Positions 45,748 through 56,774 are shown, counted from the stretch's first letter. The stretch is 64,000 nt of DNA from Halomonas llamarensis (GCF_023555005.1 NZ_JAMJPJ010000001.1:62001-126000), one strand, 5' to 3'. Notes: generated by a model not told the origin, from the letters alone. Made by a program: numbers and translations.

Positions 45748-45782
45748 ATCCTACCCTTTGACTTTTCTGCTAGAGGCTCTGT

Positions 45783-46439
45783 ATGTCAACGCGCGACAAC
45801 GCCCCCGAAACGATGCCCCCGCAGCCGCTACTCGACGACGAACAGCTTGATCGCCTGGATGACTTCCTGGACTCCGAGCAGGTCGATGATGACGCGCTTG
45901 ACCTGATTTCAGCCCATGGCTTTATGGTAGCGCTGGCCGTAGCACCCAGCGAACTCGCCGATGCCGAGTGGCTAGCCGTACTCTTTCAAGGCGAGCCGCG
46001 TTATGCTGACGATGACGAACGCAACGAGATTATTAGCTTACTTGCCGCTCTGCGCAATAACGCCATGGCCGTGCTTGAGCAGGGTGGATCGCCAGAGCTG
46101 CCATTCGAGTTGACACTCGGCGGTCTCCCCGCAGAAGAAACCCCCATTGGCGACTGGTGCGCAGGCTTTATGGAAGGCGTCTTTTGCGATGAAAGCGCTT
46201 GGTTTGCCGACGATGAAGAAGCCACCGCCACCCTCTTGCTGCCCTTTATGCTGCTCTCGGGATTGTTTGATGATGAGCCCGATATGGCCGAGCTTGCAAG
46301 CGACAGCACCCGACAAGAGGCACTCGTCGTTCAGCTTCCCGAACTGCTTCTCGATCTCTACTTGCACTACCGCGTACCACCGGAAACGCCAAAACCCAAA
46401 CCACGCAAGAAAACCCCGGCCAAAGGAAAAAAACGCTAA
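45783..46439 (+). CDS. UPF0149/YecA family protein
   Basis: A 218-residue acidic protein of the UPF0149 (YgfB/YecA) family. LDDFLDSEQ..DALDLISAHGFMVALAVAP near 24-54 and PIGDWCAGFMEGV near 121-133 are the family hallmarks. The C-terminus is a basic, proline-lysine-rich tail (KPKPRKKTPAKGKKR) without the SEC-C zinc motif seen in many YecA proteins. Function is unknown. AGAGG SD before ATG. Its stop codon is two bases from that of the convergent phospholipase D-like gene. Confidence 0.87.
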   Translation: MSTRDNAPETMPPQPLLDDEQLDRLDDFLDSEQVDDDALDLISAHGFMVALAVAPSELADAEWLAVLFQGEPRYADDDERNEIISLLAALRNNAMAVLEQGGSPELPFELTLGGLPAEETPIGDWCAGFMEGVFCDESAWFADDEEATATLLLPFMLLSGLFDDEPDMAELASDSTRQEALVVQLPELLLDLYLHYRVPPETPKPKPRKKTPAKGKKR

Positions 46440-46441
46440 GG

Positions 46442-47566
46442 CTATTTGAGGCGAGTCACCAAGCTATCAAGCGTACCGTACAGCCACTCTTTAGCTCGCT
46501 GTGGCCAGGGACGAGACGCCCACGCGGCCGCGTCCACTTCGTCACTGGTGGCAAAGTTACGCTCAAACAGCTCGCGCACTTGTTTCGCAAACTGCGGATC
46601 ATCAACTTCTTGATTGGCTTCTAAGTTCCAGTGCAAGTTCCAGTGATCGAAATTGCACGAGCCAATGCTGCTCCAGTTATCAGCCAAGACAAATTTGGCA
46701 TGAATAAAGCTCGGCTGAAATTCAAAAATGCGCACGCCCGCTTTGAGTAGCGCGTGATAAAACCGCTGCGACGCGTAACGCACCCCTGGGTGATCATTTT
46801 CACCACCGGGTACCAGCAAGCGCACATCCACACCACGCCGGGCGGCTCGGGCCAATCGCCGCCGCAGGGTAAACGTGGGGACAAAGTAGGGCGTGCAGAG
46901 CCATAACCGCGTTGCGGTGCCATCCACGCGTTGGTGCAACGAACGGCGAATGGCCTGATAGCGATAGCCGCGCCCATCCATCGCGCGCCCCCGCATCTTT
47001 CCCATTGGGTACTGCGTATCGGCCCGCGATGCTGGGAGCGTCATGGCGGGTTTATCGATTAAATAATCGCGGGTCATGCGCGAAACCCAAAGATGGCGGA
47101 AGAGCGTCTCCCAATCCGTCACTACCGGCCCCTGGGCACACACGGCGATTTCATACCAAGCGTTAAGAAACGCATCCACGGCGCCAAAACCACCCACATA
47201 CGCCATTTGGCCATCCACTAGCGTCATTTTTCGATGGTCACGACTTAAATGGCGCGCCAACGAGTGAAAGCCCAGGGGATTAAAAAAACGCAGCGCCACA
47301 CCTCCCTGGTGTAATCGCCACCTATCAGCATTAGCAAGCCCCATTGCGCCATAGCCGTCTAATAACAGTGCAACGTGAACCCCACGTTGCGCCGCTTGCG
47401 TTAGCGTGTCGATGACCCGGTCGGCAAGCGTTCCTGACGCCATAAGATAAAGTTCGAGAAATACGTAGTGTTGCGCCTGCTCAATCGCGGTAAACATCGC
47501 AGGTAAAAACCGCTTGGATTCCGGCAGCAGCGTAAAACGGTTATGAGCGTGCCAGCCGTGGCGCAT
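46442..47566 (-). CDS. Phospholipase D/cardiolipin synthase-like protein
   Basis: A 374-residue protein with two HKD motifs, HRKMTLVD at 111-118 and HAKFVLAD at 289-296, each followed by the Gly/Ser-rich phosphate contacts (YVGG, SSIGSCNFD). The length and lack of long N-terminal membrane helices are closer to ClsB/ClsC-type cardiolipin synthases than to ClsA. It probably joins phospholipid head groups at the inner membrane. AGGAG SD before ATG. Which of the Cls types it is cannot be settled here. Confidence 0.85.
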   Translation of the reverse strand: MRHGWHAHNRFTLLPESKRFLPAMFTAIEQAQHYVFLELYLMASGTLADRVIDTLTQAAQRGVHVALLLDGYGAMGLANADRWRLHQGGVALRFFNPLGFHSLARHLSRDHRKMTLVDGQMAYVGGFGAVDAFLNAWYEIAVCAQGPVVTDWETLFRHLWVSRMTRDYLIDKPAMTLPASRADTQYPMGKMRGRAMDGRGYRYQAIRRSLHQRVDGTATRLWLCTPYFVPTFTLRRRLARAARRGVDVRLLVPGGENDHPGVRYASQRFYHALLKAGVRIFEFQPSFIHAKFVLADNWSSIGSCNFDHWNLHWNLEANQEVDDPQFAKQVRELFERNFATSDEVDAAAWASRPWPQRAKEWLYGTLDSLVTRLK

Positions 47567-47600
47567 AGAGGGCTCCTTACTGTTTTGGCTAACCGTCAGC

Positions 47601-48305
47601 TTAACGCCTTAACGAACGATGCACATACACATCGTAGCGGCTAGTTTTGCCCTCGATGGTATGTTGTGGGGCGAGCCCCTCGATTGGGAGGGCCTTGCGC
47701 GGGCGCTTGACCACCACGCGATGGGTCGCCACTGAAAGCGCTGTGTGAAGCAGCTCGCTAGCGTCTGCGTCATCACCGGCAAGCTCGCGGAACAGTCGCA
47801 TCTCTTTTTTAACCAGTGCCGACTTCTCACGATGCGGAAACATGGGGTCAAGGTGAACCACGTGAGGGGTAAAATCGGCATCTGCTACGATGGCGGCAAG
47901 CTGCTGCGCAGCATCGCCTGTGCGTAGCTGCATCCGCGCCACAATGTCAGCGGTTTCCGCCTCTTGGCTCGCACGGACCAACCCATCGGCTAAGAGTGCC
48001 GCAATCGCGGGCACCCGCTCTACCATGAGGACTCGCGCGCCTAAACTTGCCAGCACAAACGCATCACGACCAAGCCCTGCCGTGGCATCCACCACGTTAG
48101 GGGTCACGCCTTTTGCTAGCCCGCACGCTTTTGCCACGAGCTGCCCGCGCCCACCGCCGAACCGGCGCCGGTGCCCGACCTTACCGCCGACAAAATCCAC
48201 CCAAAGCGGCTTGCCGTAGCGCGCCTCATCCGCCGCCAGCACCAGGCCCTCATCTCGCGTTTCGAGAGAAAACCCCGGCGGCAAGGAAATACCGTCTTGC
48301 GTCAT
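47601..48305 (-). CDS. rsmJ: 16S rRNA (guanine1516-N2)-methyltransferase RsmJ
   Basis: A 234-residue SAM-dependent methyltransferase for the small-subunit rRNA. VDATAGLGRDAFVLASLGARV near 85-105 is the SAM motif I region, VHLDPMFPHREKSA near 155-168 holds the DPMFP catalytic motif typical of RsmJ, and VVVKRPRKA near 205-213 is also characteristic. The ATG start overlaps the tsaB stop codon (ATGA), choosing it over a TTG five codons upstream. tsaB and rsmJ are therefore coupled. Confidence 0.92.
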   Translation of the reverse strand: MTQDGISLPPGFSLETRDEGLVLAADEARYGKPLWVDFVGGKVGHRRRFGGGRGQLVAKACGLAKGVTPNVVDATAGLGRDAFVLASLGARVLMVERVPAIAALLADGLVRASQEAETADIVARMQLRTGDAAQQLAAIVADADFTPHVVHLDPMFPHREKSALVKKEMRLFRELAGDDADASELLHTALSVATHRVVVKRPRKALPIEGLAPQHTIEGKTSRYDVYVHRSLRR

Positions 48306-49000
48306 GCGGGTTTTTTCCAAGCGACATCGTTACGCAGGTAGACCGGCTGTGCATCATAAGCCGACTGCCCAAGGCCTGCGTCAAAGTCGCGCGCGGCCAG
48401 CCATGTCATTTCTTCGGCGCGAGGTTCGACATCACTTAAGTGCTGCGACATTGCCATATGCACCTCGGCGGAAAACTGCTCCCATAGGGTAAAGCCCGAC
48501 CCCACACCGGCCCAGTCGATCTCTTGGCGAGGCAGTGAAAAGTACGCGGGCGGCAGCACCGCTTCGTCGCTTTGTGCCGTAACCCGTCCATCGGTGCAGT
48601 ACCACGCAGCCGCGTAGATTTCTCCCATCCGGGCATCTATCGCCGTCACAACGTAGCGGTAATGAAAACGCTGGTGCGCCTGCAGGGCTAGCGCTTCCAG
48701 CGTGGAAATACCGATAAGCGGGCAATCCAAGCCAAAAGCCAAGCCCTGCGCGGTTCCCGCCGCAATTCGAAGACCAGTGAAAGACCCCGGCCCACGCCCA
48801 AACGCCACGGCATCAAGCTGTGTAGGCGTCACACCGGCTTCAGCGAGCACGTCATTCACCATCGGCATTAAGCGCCGGGTATGCGCGCGCGGTGTCATTT
48901 CAAAGCGCGCAAGGCAGGTTTCGCGCGCTCCATCTCGACGCAGCAGTGCCGCCGAGCACGCGCTGGAAGAGGCGTCTAACGCCAATAGGTGTAATGACAT
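48302..49000 (-). CDS. tsaB: tRNA t6A biosynthesis protein TsaB (YeaZ)
   Basis: A 232-residue TsaB protein, which partners TsaD and TsaE to make N6-threonylcarbamoyl-adenosine at position 37 of tRNAs. An ASKHA-like start LLALDASSSACSAALL, the PRAHTRRLMPMV segment and AFGRGPGSFTGLRI near 68-81 are diagnostic. Coupled by ATGA overlap to rsmJ. Interesting partner elsewhere in the window: trmO, which methylates the t6A base. Confidence 0.94.
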   Translation of the reverse strand: MSLHLLALDASSSACSAALLRRDGARETCLARFEMTPRAHTRRLMPMVNDVLAEAGVTPTQLDAVAFGRGPGSFTGLRIAAGTAQGLAFGLDCPLIGISTLEALALQAHQRFHYRYVVTAIDARMGEIYAAAWYCTDGRVTAQSDEAVLPPAYFSLPRQEIDWAGVGSGFTLWEQFSAEVHMAMSQHLSDVEPRAEEMTWLAARDFDAGLGQSAYDAQPVYLRNDVAWKKPA

Positions 49001-49057
49001 AGTGATCCCACTGAAAACAAATAAAAGCCGATTATACCCACGCTATCTCTAAACGAC

Positions 49058-49082
49058 GATGGCCCGCATGCGGCGGGCCATC
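49058..49082 (-). terminator. Terminator hairpin after adk
   Basis: GATGGCCCGC (49058-49067) and GCGGGCCATC (49073-49082) form a perfect 10-bp stem with a 5-base loop, 51 bases after the adk stop on the minus strand. The T content after it is modest (GTCGTTT). Confidence 0.72.
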
Positions 49083-49133
49083 ATCAAAACGTACATTATC
49101 GCAACGTATTTACCACGACGTACTTATCATAAC

Positions 49134-49889
<756 letters not shown>

Positions 49890-49986
49890 TTATCGCCTTT
49901 AACACTTCCAAAACAGCAATCTACCGCTAACGCTGCACTTTGGTCGTAACGCTTTGGTCGCGCATTTTCGCGTATAAAACCACCAA

Positions 49987-50004
49987 CGGCGCCTAAAGGC
50001 GCCG
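49987..50004 (-). terminator. Terminator hairpin after aceF
   Basis: CGGCGCC (49987-49993) and GGCGCCG (49998-50004) form a 7-bp GC-rich stem with a TAAA loop, 36 bases after the aceF stop on the minus strand, followed by TTGGTGGTTTT. Confidence 0.7.
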
Positions 50005-50039
50005 CTAGTAGTCGTGCATGGTCTTGCATAATACCGGAT

Positions 50040-52058
50040 CTACAACAGCAAACGCCGGATATCGGTCAACACATCGGCCAAGAAGGCAGTGAAACGTGCT
50101 GCATCTGCCCCATTAATCGCCCGGTGATCGTAGGACAGCGACAGCGGCATCATCAAACGCGGCTGGAAGGTATCGCCATCCCACACCGGTTTCGTCTGCG
50201 ATTTCGACACGCCCAATATCGCCACTTCCGGTGCGTTGACGATCGGCGTAAACGCTGTACCGCCAATCGAGCCGAGGCTCGAAATGGTGAAACAGCCACC
50301 GGTCATCTCTTCGCGCTTGAGCTTTTTGCTCTGCGCTTTTTTGCCCAGTTCGGCCATGTCCTTAGCGATCTCAACCAAGGACTTTTTATCTGCGTCGCGC
50401 AGAACCGGCACCATCAACCCTTCCGGCGTATCCACGGCGATACCGATATGGACGTAGTTCTTCCACACCATCGTCTCACCGTCGCCTTTTAGGCTGACGT
50501 TAAACTGCGGGAACTTACGCAGCGCAAAAGCACACGCTTTGACCAAAAACGGCAGCGGCGTGAGCTTAGCCCCTTGGGCTTCCGCTTCGGCCTTCATCGA
50601 CTTGCGAAAGGCTTCAAGCTCGGTGATATCCGCCTCGTCGAACTGCGTCACATGTGGCACGTTAAGCCAGCTGCGGTGCAGGTTGGTCGCGCCCATTTTA
50701 AGCAGACGGCCCATCGGTTTTTCTTCGACCTCACCGAACTGGCTGAAATCGACTTCCGGAATCGGCGGAATGCCGCCGCCGCTTACCGCTGCCGCAGGAG
50801 CCGTCGCTTTTGCGCTGCCGTTGTTAGCCAGCGCCTGCTTGACGTAGTTCTGCACGTCCTCTTTGAGCACGCGCTCCTTTGGGCCACTGGGCTTAACCAG
50901 GGCAAGATCGACACCCAGTTCGCGGGCCAGCATCCGTACGGCGGGGCCAGCATGAACCAATTTACCATCACGCGGCTTATGGGACGCCATCTGCGCTTCG
51001 GGGCTCGGTGTGCCGCCACCGCTGCTTGCCGGGGCTGATGCTTTCTGTGGCGAAGATTCACCCGACGAAGTCGGCTTCTCTGCTGTAGACTTTTTCGGCG
51101 CGGTTTTCTTGGCACCTGCCACTTCGATATAGCCGATGACATCGCCTTCCGACACGGTGTCACCTTCTTTCACCGTAAGCTCCAGAAGCTTGCCTTTGTA
51201 AGGGCTCGGCACATCCATCGATGCCTTATCGGACTCCAACGTAATCAGCGGGTCTTCCTCGTTGACTTCGTCACCGGCAGCCGCGCCAATTTCAATAATC
51301 GGCACATCCGCAGAGCCGGAGAGGTCCGGCACGCGAATCTCTTTGCGCTCCGGCTCACTGCTACCGCTTTCTTCTTCAGCCGCCTCTTCCTGCGGTTCAC
51401 TGGCTTCGGCAGGAGCGGCTTTCTCGGTGGGCGCGGCGTCGGCTTGATCGCTACCGCCGCCTTCACCGGGGATTTCCATCTGGCCGATCACGTCACCTTC
51501 AGAGACGGTATCGCCCTCTTTCGCCGTAAACGCCACGATCTTACCCGAGTATGGGCTGGGGACGTCCATTGAGGCTTTGTCAGACTCCAGCGTCATCAGC
51601 GTATCTTCCGCGCTGACCTCATCGCCTTCGCTGACGGCCACTTCGATAATTTCGACGTCTTCTGAGCCGCCAAGATCCGGCACGATGATATCCACGGCCT
51701 GCATACCACCGCCGCCAGAAGCGGCTTTTGGCGGCTCTTTCTGCTGCGATGACGGCGATGATGAAGCGGCGGGCTCTGGCGCTGGCTCGGCTGGCGCCGC
51801 CTCCTCGCCACCGCCTTCACCTTCCGCTTCGATTTCGACGATGCCGTCGCCTTCCGAGACAGTGTCACCCTCTTTGACCAGCACCTTAATGACCTTGCCG
51901 CCCTTAGGCGCCGGAACATCCATGCTGGCCTTGTCGGATTCCAGCGTGATCAAGGTGTCTTCCGCCTCGATGACGTCGCCTTCCGATACCGCAATCTCGA
52001 TGATTTCGACGTCGGTGTCACCGCCGATATCGGGGACTTTGATGATTTCGCTACTCAA
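50040..52058 (-). CDS. aceF: Pyruvate dehydrogenase E2, dihydrolipoamide acetyltransferase AceF
   Basis: The acetyl-transferring core of the pyruvate dehydrogenase complex, 672 residues. Three lipoyl domains carry the DKA lysines at 43, 161 and 278, joined by Ala/Pro/Glu-rich linkers. An E1/E3-binding domain (about 368-405) and the catalytic domain follow; the active site is DHRAING with His645. The start is TTG: no ATG or GTG occurs in frame before the upstream stop, and AGGAG lies 7 bases away. It follows aceE by 54 bases. No lpd gene lies in the window. Confidence 0.96.
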   Translation of the reverse strand: MSSEIIKVPDIGGDTDVEIIEIAVSEGDVIEAEDTLITLESDKASMDVPAPKGGKVIKVLVKEGDTVSEGDGIVEIEAEGEGGGEEAAPAEPAPEPAASSSPSSQQKEPPKAASGGGGMQAVDIIVPDLGGSEDVEIIEVAVSEGDEVSAEDTLMTLESDKASMDVPSPYSGKIVAFTAKEGDTVSEGDVIGQMEIPGEGGGSDQADAAPTEKAAPAEASEPQEEAAEEESGSSEPERKEIRVPDLSGSADVPIIEIGAAAGDEVNEEDPLITLESDKASMDVPSPYKGKLLELTVKEGDTVSEGDVIGYIEVAGAKKTAPKKSTAEKPTSSGESSPQKASAPASSGGGTPSPEAQMASHKPRDGKLVHAGPAVRMLARELGVDLALVKPSGPKERVLKEDVQNYVKQALANNGSAKATAPAAAVSGGGIPPIPEVDFSQFGEVEEKPMGRLLKMGATNLHRSWLNVPHVTQFDEADITELEAFRKSMKAEAEAQGAKLTPLPFLVKACAFALRKFPQFNVSLKGDGETMVWKNYVHIGIAVDTPEGLMVPVLRDADKKSLVEIAKDMAELGKKAQSKKLKREEMTGGCFTISSLGSIGGTAFTPIVNAPEVAILGVSKSQTKPVWDGDTFQPRLMMPLSLSYDHRAINGADAARFTAFLADVLTDIRRLLL

Positions 52059-52112
52059 GGTCGCGCTCCTCTCAACTTGTCACAAGCCTGCGGGCAACCC
52101 CGCAGGCCAGGA

Positions 52113-54785
52113 TCAACTGGTCAGCGGGTTGGGTTTGGCTGGGTCGATGGCGTACTTTTTCAGCGCCTCACCCACTCGCTTACGCTCGATATCGCCGCGA
52201 TCCGCCAACGCTTTGAGCGCCGCGACGGTGACGAAGTAGCGGTCCACTTCAAAGAAGTAACGCAGCTTCTCGCGGGTATCCGAACGGCCAAAACCGTCGG
52301 TGCCAAGCACGCTATAGTCGGTTGGCACCCACGCGCGCACCTGATCCGCATAGAGCTTCATGTAGTCGGTGGCGGCAATTGCCGGACCATCGCGACCTTC
52401 TAAGCACTGGGTAACGTGTGGCTTGGGCGCCTCATCGTCTGGGTTTAAGAAAGCGGTACGTTCAATCAACAGCGCTTCGCGACGCAGCTCATTAAAGCTA
52501 GGCACACTCCAAATATCAGCGCCCACACCCCAGTCGTTTTCCAACAGCTCAGCGGCCGCTTCGACTTCACGCAGAATGGTGCCAGAGCCCATCAGCTGAA
52601 CGCGGCCTTTTTTACCTTTCGTTTCGCGCAACAGATACATGCCTTTAACGATATCGTCGGCAGGCACGTCGTCGAGCGCCGGATGCTCGTAGTTTTCGTT
52701 CATCACGGTCAGGTAGTAGAAGCAGTTCTCCTTCTCGGTGAACATGCGCTTCAAACCATCCTGCATGATAACCGCCACTTCGTGACCGTACGTTGGGTCG
52801 TAGCTACGGCAGTTGGGGATGGTGGAGGCCTGAATGAGGCTGTGGCCATCTTGGTGCTGCAAGCCTTCACCATTGAGCGTGGTACGCCCGGCGGTGCCGC
52901 CGACCATAAAGCCGCGCGCCTGCAGGTCACCCGCCGCCCACGCGAGATCGCCAATACGCTGGAAGCCGAACATGGAGTAGTACACATAAAACGGCAGAAG
53001 CGGCAAATTGTGGTTGCTGTAAGACGTCGCCGCCGCAATCCACGCCGACATCGCCCCGGCTTCACTGATGCCTTCTTCGAGGATTTGGCCTTGCTTATCC
53101 TCGCGGTAGAACATGATCTGGCCCTTATCCACCGGCTCGTACTTCTGCCCTTCTGAAGTGTAGATACCCAGCTGGCGGAACATGCCTTCCATGCCAAAGG
53201 TGCGCGCTTCATCAGGAATGATGGGCACCACCTGCTTACCGATTTTCTTGTCTTTCACCAGGCCGTTGAGAACCCGCACAAAGGCCATGGTGGTAGAAAC
53301 TTCACGCCCTTTGGAGCCGCCCATCTGCGAGGCAAAGGTTTTATCTTCCAGCGCCGGGATCGACAGCGACTCAAAGTCCGCGCGGCGCTGAGGCAGGTAG
53401 CCACCAAGACGTTCACGCTGCAAGTGCATGTATTTAAGCTCGGGGGAGTCATCATCCGGCTTGTAATAAGGCACTTCTTTGAGTTGCTCATCGGTGAGCG
53501 GAATACCGAAGCGATCGCGGAAGGTCTTCAACGCCTCAAGTTCCATACTCTTGACTTGGTGCGCTTCGTTGGCCGCTTCGCCATCGCCGCTCCCCATACC
53601 GTAGCCTTTCACGGTATGGGCGAGAATGACCGTCGGCTTGCCAGCGGCGTTGTTAACCGCTTCGTGATAGGCCGCATACACCTTGAACGGATCGTGGCCA
53701 CCACGGTTGAGCTTCCAGATGTCCTCGTCGGACATATTGTCGACCATTGCCTCGGTTTCAGGGTACTTGCCGAAGAAATGGTCGCGGGTGTAGCCGCCAC
53801 CGTTGGCTTTGTAATTCTGGTACTCGCCGTCGACCGCTTCGTCCATGCGCTTTTGCAGTACACCTTTTTTATCTTGCTCGAACAGCGGGTCCCAATGGCG
53901 GCCCCAGACCACTTTAAGCACGTTCCAGCCCGCGCCGCGGAACACCCCTTCCAGCTCGTCCATGATACGGCCGTTGCCGCGCACGGGGCCGTCCAGGCGC
54001 TGGAGGTTGCAGTTGACCACGAAGATTAGGTTGTCGAGGTTCTCGCGCCCGGCCAGCGAAATCGCGCCGAGAGACTCCGGCTCATCGCATTCGCCATCGC
54101 CCATGAAGCACCAGATCTTGCGATCATGCATGTCCTTCATTTCACGCGAATGCAGGTACTTCATCACGTGGGCTTGGTAGATCGCCATGATCGGCCCCAG
54201 GCCCATCGACACCGTGGGGAACTGCCAGTAATCCGGCATCAGCCACGGGTGCGGATAAGACGAGAGACCACCGCCATCCACTTCCTGACGGAATTTGTCC
54301 ATCTGCGCTTCGTTTAGACGGCCTTCCAAGAACGAGCGCGCATAAATACCGGGCGCAACGTGCCCCTGAATGTAAACCAGATCACCGCCAAAATCGCCGT
54401 TAGGCGCGCGGAAGAAGTGGTTAAAGCCGACATCGTAAAGCGTCGCAGAGGACATAAAGCTGGCAATGTGGCCGCCCAAACCGGGTTTGGCGCGGTTATT
54501 ACGAATGACCTGCGCGATGGCGTTGTAGCGAATTAAGGAGCGAATGCGGCGCTCCATAAACAAATCGCCCGGCATCGGCGCTTCACGGTGAACGGGAAGC
54601 GTATTGCGGTGCGGGGTTGTCACTGAGAAGGGCACCTTCATACCATCCCGGCGCATACGATCCGCCAAGCGGGTCATCAGGTAGCGGGCGCGCTGTTCGC
54701 CCTCACGATCCAGTACCGACTCCAGGGATTCTAGCCACTCCGTGGTTTCGGTCGGATCGAGATCTTCTCTTGTCTCCAGACTCAT
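52113..54785 (-). CDS. aceE: Pyruvate dehydrogenase E1 component AceE
   Basis: The thiamin-diphosphate-dependent homodimeric E1 that decarboxylates pyruvate and loads acetyl groups on AceF. 890 residues, the usual length. ThDP-binding GDGECDEPES with the later NCNLQRLDGPVRGN, GGHISSFMSSATLY-like GGHIASFMSSATLYDVGFNHFF, and the C-terminal transketolase domain are clear. I start at ATG 54785 (GGAGAG upstream), 67 codons inside the longest frame, because MSLETREDLDPTETTEWLES matches known N-termini. First gene of aceEF. Confidence 0.97.
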   Translation of the reverse strand: MSLETREDLDPTETTEWLESLESVLDREGEQRARYLMTRLADRMRRDGMKVPFSVTTPHRNTLPVHREAPMPGDLFMERRIRSLIRYNAIAQVIRNNRAKPGLGGHIASFMSSATLYDVGFNHFFRAPNGDFGGDLVYIQGHVAPGIYARSFLEGRLNEAQMDKFRQEVDGGGLSSYPHPWLMPDYWQFPTVSMGLGPIMAIYQAHVMKYLHSREMKDMHDRKIWCFMGDGECDEPESLGAISLAGRENLDNLIFVVNCNLQRLDGPVRGNGRIMDELEGVFRGAGWNVLKVVWGRHWDPLFEQDKKGVLQKRMDEAVDGEYQNYKANGGGYTRDHFFGKYPETEAMVDNMSDEDIWKLNRGGHDPFKVYAAYHEAVNNAAGKPTVILAHTVKGYGMGSGDGEAANEAHQVKSMELEALKTFRDRFGIPLTDEQLKEVPYYKPDDDSPELKYMHLQRERLGGYLPQRRADFESLSIPALEDKTFASQMGGSKGREVSTTMAFVRVLNGLVKDKKIGKQVVPIIPDEARTFGMEGMFRQLGIYTSEGQKYEPVDKGQIMFYREDKQGQILEEGISEAGAMSAWIAAATSYSNHNLPLLPFYVYYSMFGFQRIGDLAWAAGDLQARGFMVGGTAGRTTLNGEGLQHQDGHSLIQASTIPNCRSYDPTYGHEVAVIMQDGLKRMFTEKENCFYYLTVMNENYEHPALDDVPADDIVKGMYLLRETKGKKGRVQLMGSGTILREVEAAAELLENDWGVGADIWSVPSFNELRREALLIERTAFLNPDDEAPKPHVTQCLEGRDGPAIAATDYMKLYADQVRAWVPTDYSVLGTDGFGRSDTREKLRYFFEVDRYFVTVAALKALADRGDIERKRVGEALKKYAIDPAKPNPLTS

Positions 54786-55137
54786 AGAGGTCTCTCCGAA
54801 TGACGATAAATGACAGTGACCCCCGCTAACCGCTAGGGGTCTAGGCATGCGACCTTCATCGGTTGTCGCAAACCCATTGCCACCAGCGCAGCGGCCGGTG
54901 CGAGTTAAATTCTTCTCTACATTCAAGACATTAAGTTGTGCCTTGCACGCCAAGAATGTAGTTAAGCTACATAATATTGGTAGCAATTAGTCTTTTGTAG
55001 TGATGAAGATACCGCAAAGTAGCCGCGCTGCCAATTGCAGAAAATGGCAAAACATGACCAAAAACAACATAATGCACTGCAGCATAAGCGCTTTTTAACG
55101 CCATCGCGGCAACCCACCACTTACCCCACACATGTAG
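54786..55137. other. Intergenic region between ampD and aceE (aceEF promoter)
   Basis: 352 bases without a gene. It must hold the aceEF promoter. TGTAGTTAAGCTACA at 54957-54971 is a near-palindrome, and a related TGTAGTTAAACTACC occurs at 55133-55147, overlapping the end of ampD. No PdhR-type TTGGT-N3-ACCAA box is present here, unlike upstream of lctP; ATTGGTAGCAATTA near 54975 is only partly similar. Confidence 0.55.
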
Positions 55138-55761
55138 TTAAACTACCGTTTTATCGACTACTGCCTGTATTCGCTGCGCTTGCGCCAGCAACTGACGCAA
55201 ATATGCCCAGTCAAACGCGGGGCCGGGGTCCGTCTTGCGCATCGGCGCAACGTTGGCATGGCCGGTGATACGCGTGGAATCAAGCACAGGATAGCGCGCC
55301 ATTAACCAACCAACGAGCTGGGCTAACGTGGTGTATTGCGCCTTCGTAAAGGGCGTCGCGTCATCGCCCTCAAGCTCGATACCCAGCGAAAAGTCGTTGA
55401 GCGCTTGGCGTATCGCTTGTTGGCGTGCATCCCACCAGCGTGAATGCCCCGCATGCCACGCGCGGCGCTGGGTATCCACAAACTGCACACACTCACCCTC
55501 GCGGCGAATCAAAAAATGCGCCGACACGCGAAGCGATGCAATGTTGGCAAAAAAGGGGTGATCCTCAGCCACAAGGCGGTTGGTGAACAGCGCCTCAATG
55601 GCATCGCTACCAAACCGGCCCGGCGGCAAACTGATGGCGTGCAGCACAACCAACGAGATTTCGTCACTTGGGCGCTCATCCGCGTTAGGTGATTCCACAA
55701 CCCGCGCCCTGGGCCACCACGTCGCATTTTGTGAAGAACCGTCTTGTGAAGAATTGGCCAC
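55138..55761 (-). CDS. ampD: 1,6-anhydro-N-acetylmuramyl-L-alanine amidase AmpD
   Basis: A cytosolic zinc amidase that trims anhydro-muropeptides in peptidoglycan recycling and so affects ampC-type induction. VVLHAISLPPGRFG holds the first His ligand, the middle has AWHAGHSRWWDARQQ and SLGIELEGDD, and HANVAPMRKTDPGPAFDW the final His/Lys/Asp set. I use a GTG at 55761 with AGGAG six bases before it (207 residues); a GTG nine codons upstream is possible. ampE does not follow, unlike E. coli. Divergent from nadC, the same pairing as in E. coli. Confidence 0.93.
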   Translation of the reverse strand: MANSSQDGSSQNATWWPRARVVESPNADERPSDEISLVVLHAISLPPGRFGSDAIEALFTNRLVAEDHPFFANIASLRVSAHFLIRREGECVQFVDTQRRAWHAGHSRWWDARQQAIRQALNDFSLGIELEGDDATPFTKAQYTTLAQLVGWLMARYPVLDSTRITGHANVAPMRKTDPGPAFDWAYLRQLLAQAQRIQAVVDKTVV

Positions 55762-55821
55762 TCGGCACTCCTGTTCCGTATTTTGCACGCCTATAACGTT
55801 ACGTACGTTCTTTCACTATAA

Positions 55822-56718
<897 letters not shown>

Positions 56719-56744
56719 GCCGACTGTTATAAAAGCTTCGCGAT

Positions 56745-56761
56745 GGCCTCTGGCTGAGGCC
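56745..56761. terminator. Short hairpin between nadC and the GNAT gene
   Basis: GGCCTC (56745-56750) and GAGGCC (56756-56761) with a 5-base loop lie in the 56-base gap between two convergent genes. No strong T-run on either strand; a weak bidirectional terminator at best. Confidence 0.4.
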
Positions 56762-56774
56762 GTTATTGATAAGG

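Noticed and set aside
51577-52239. 220-residue plus-strand frame opposite aceF
   Set aside because: It mirrors the repeated lipoyl-domain coding sequence and gives a Ser/Thr-rich low-complexity product with no family likeness. aceF on the other strand is certain.
53424-54029. 201-residue plus-strand frame opposite aceE
   Set aside because: Antisense to a well-conserved enzyme, no SD, no recognisable motif.
55035-55268. Possible 77-residue plus-strand gene in the ampD-aceE gap
   Set aside because: Half of it lies over ampD, the composition is unlike its neighbours, and no SD is present.
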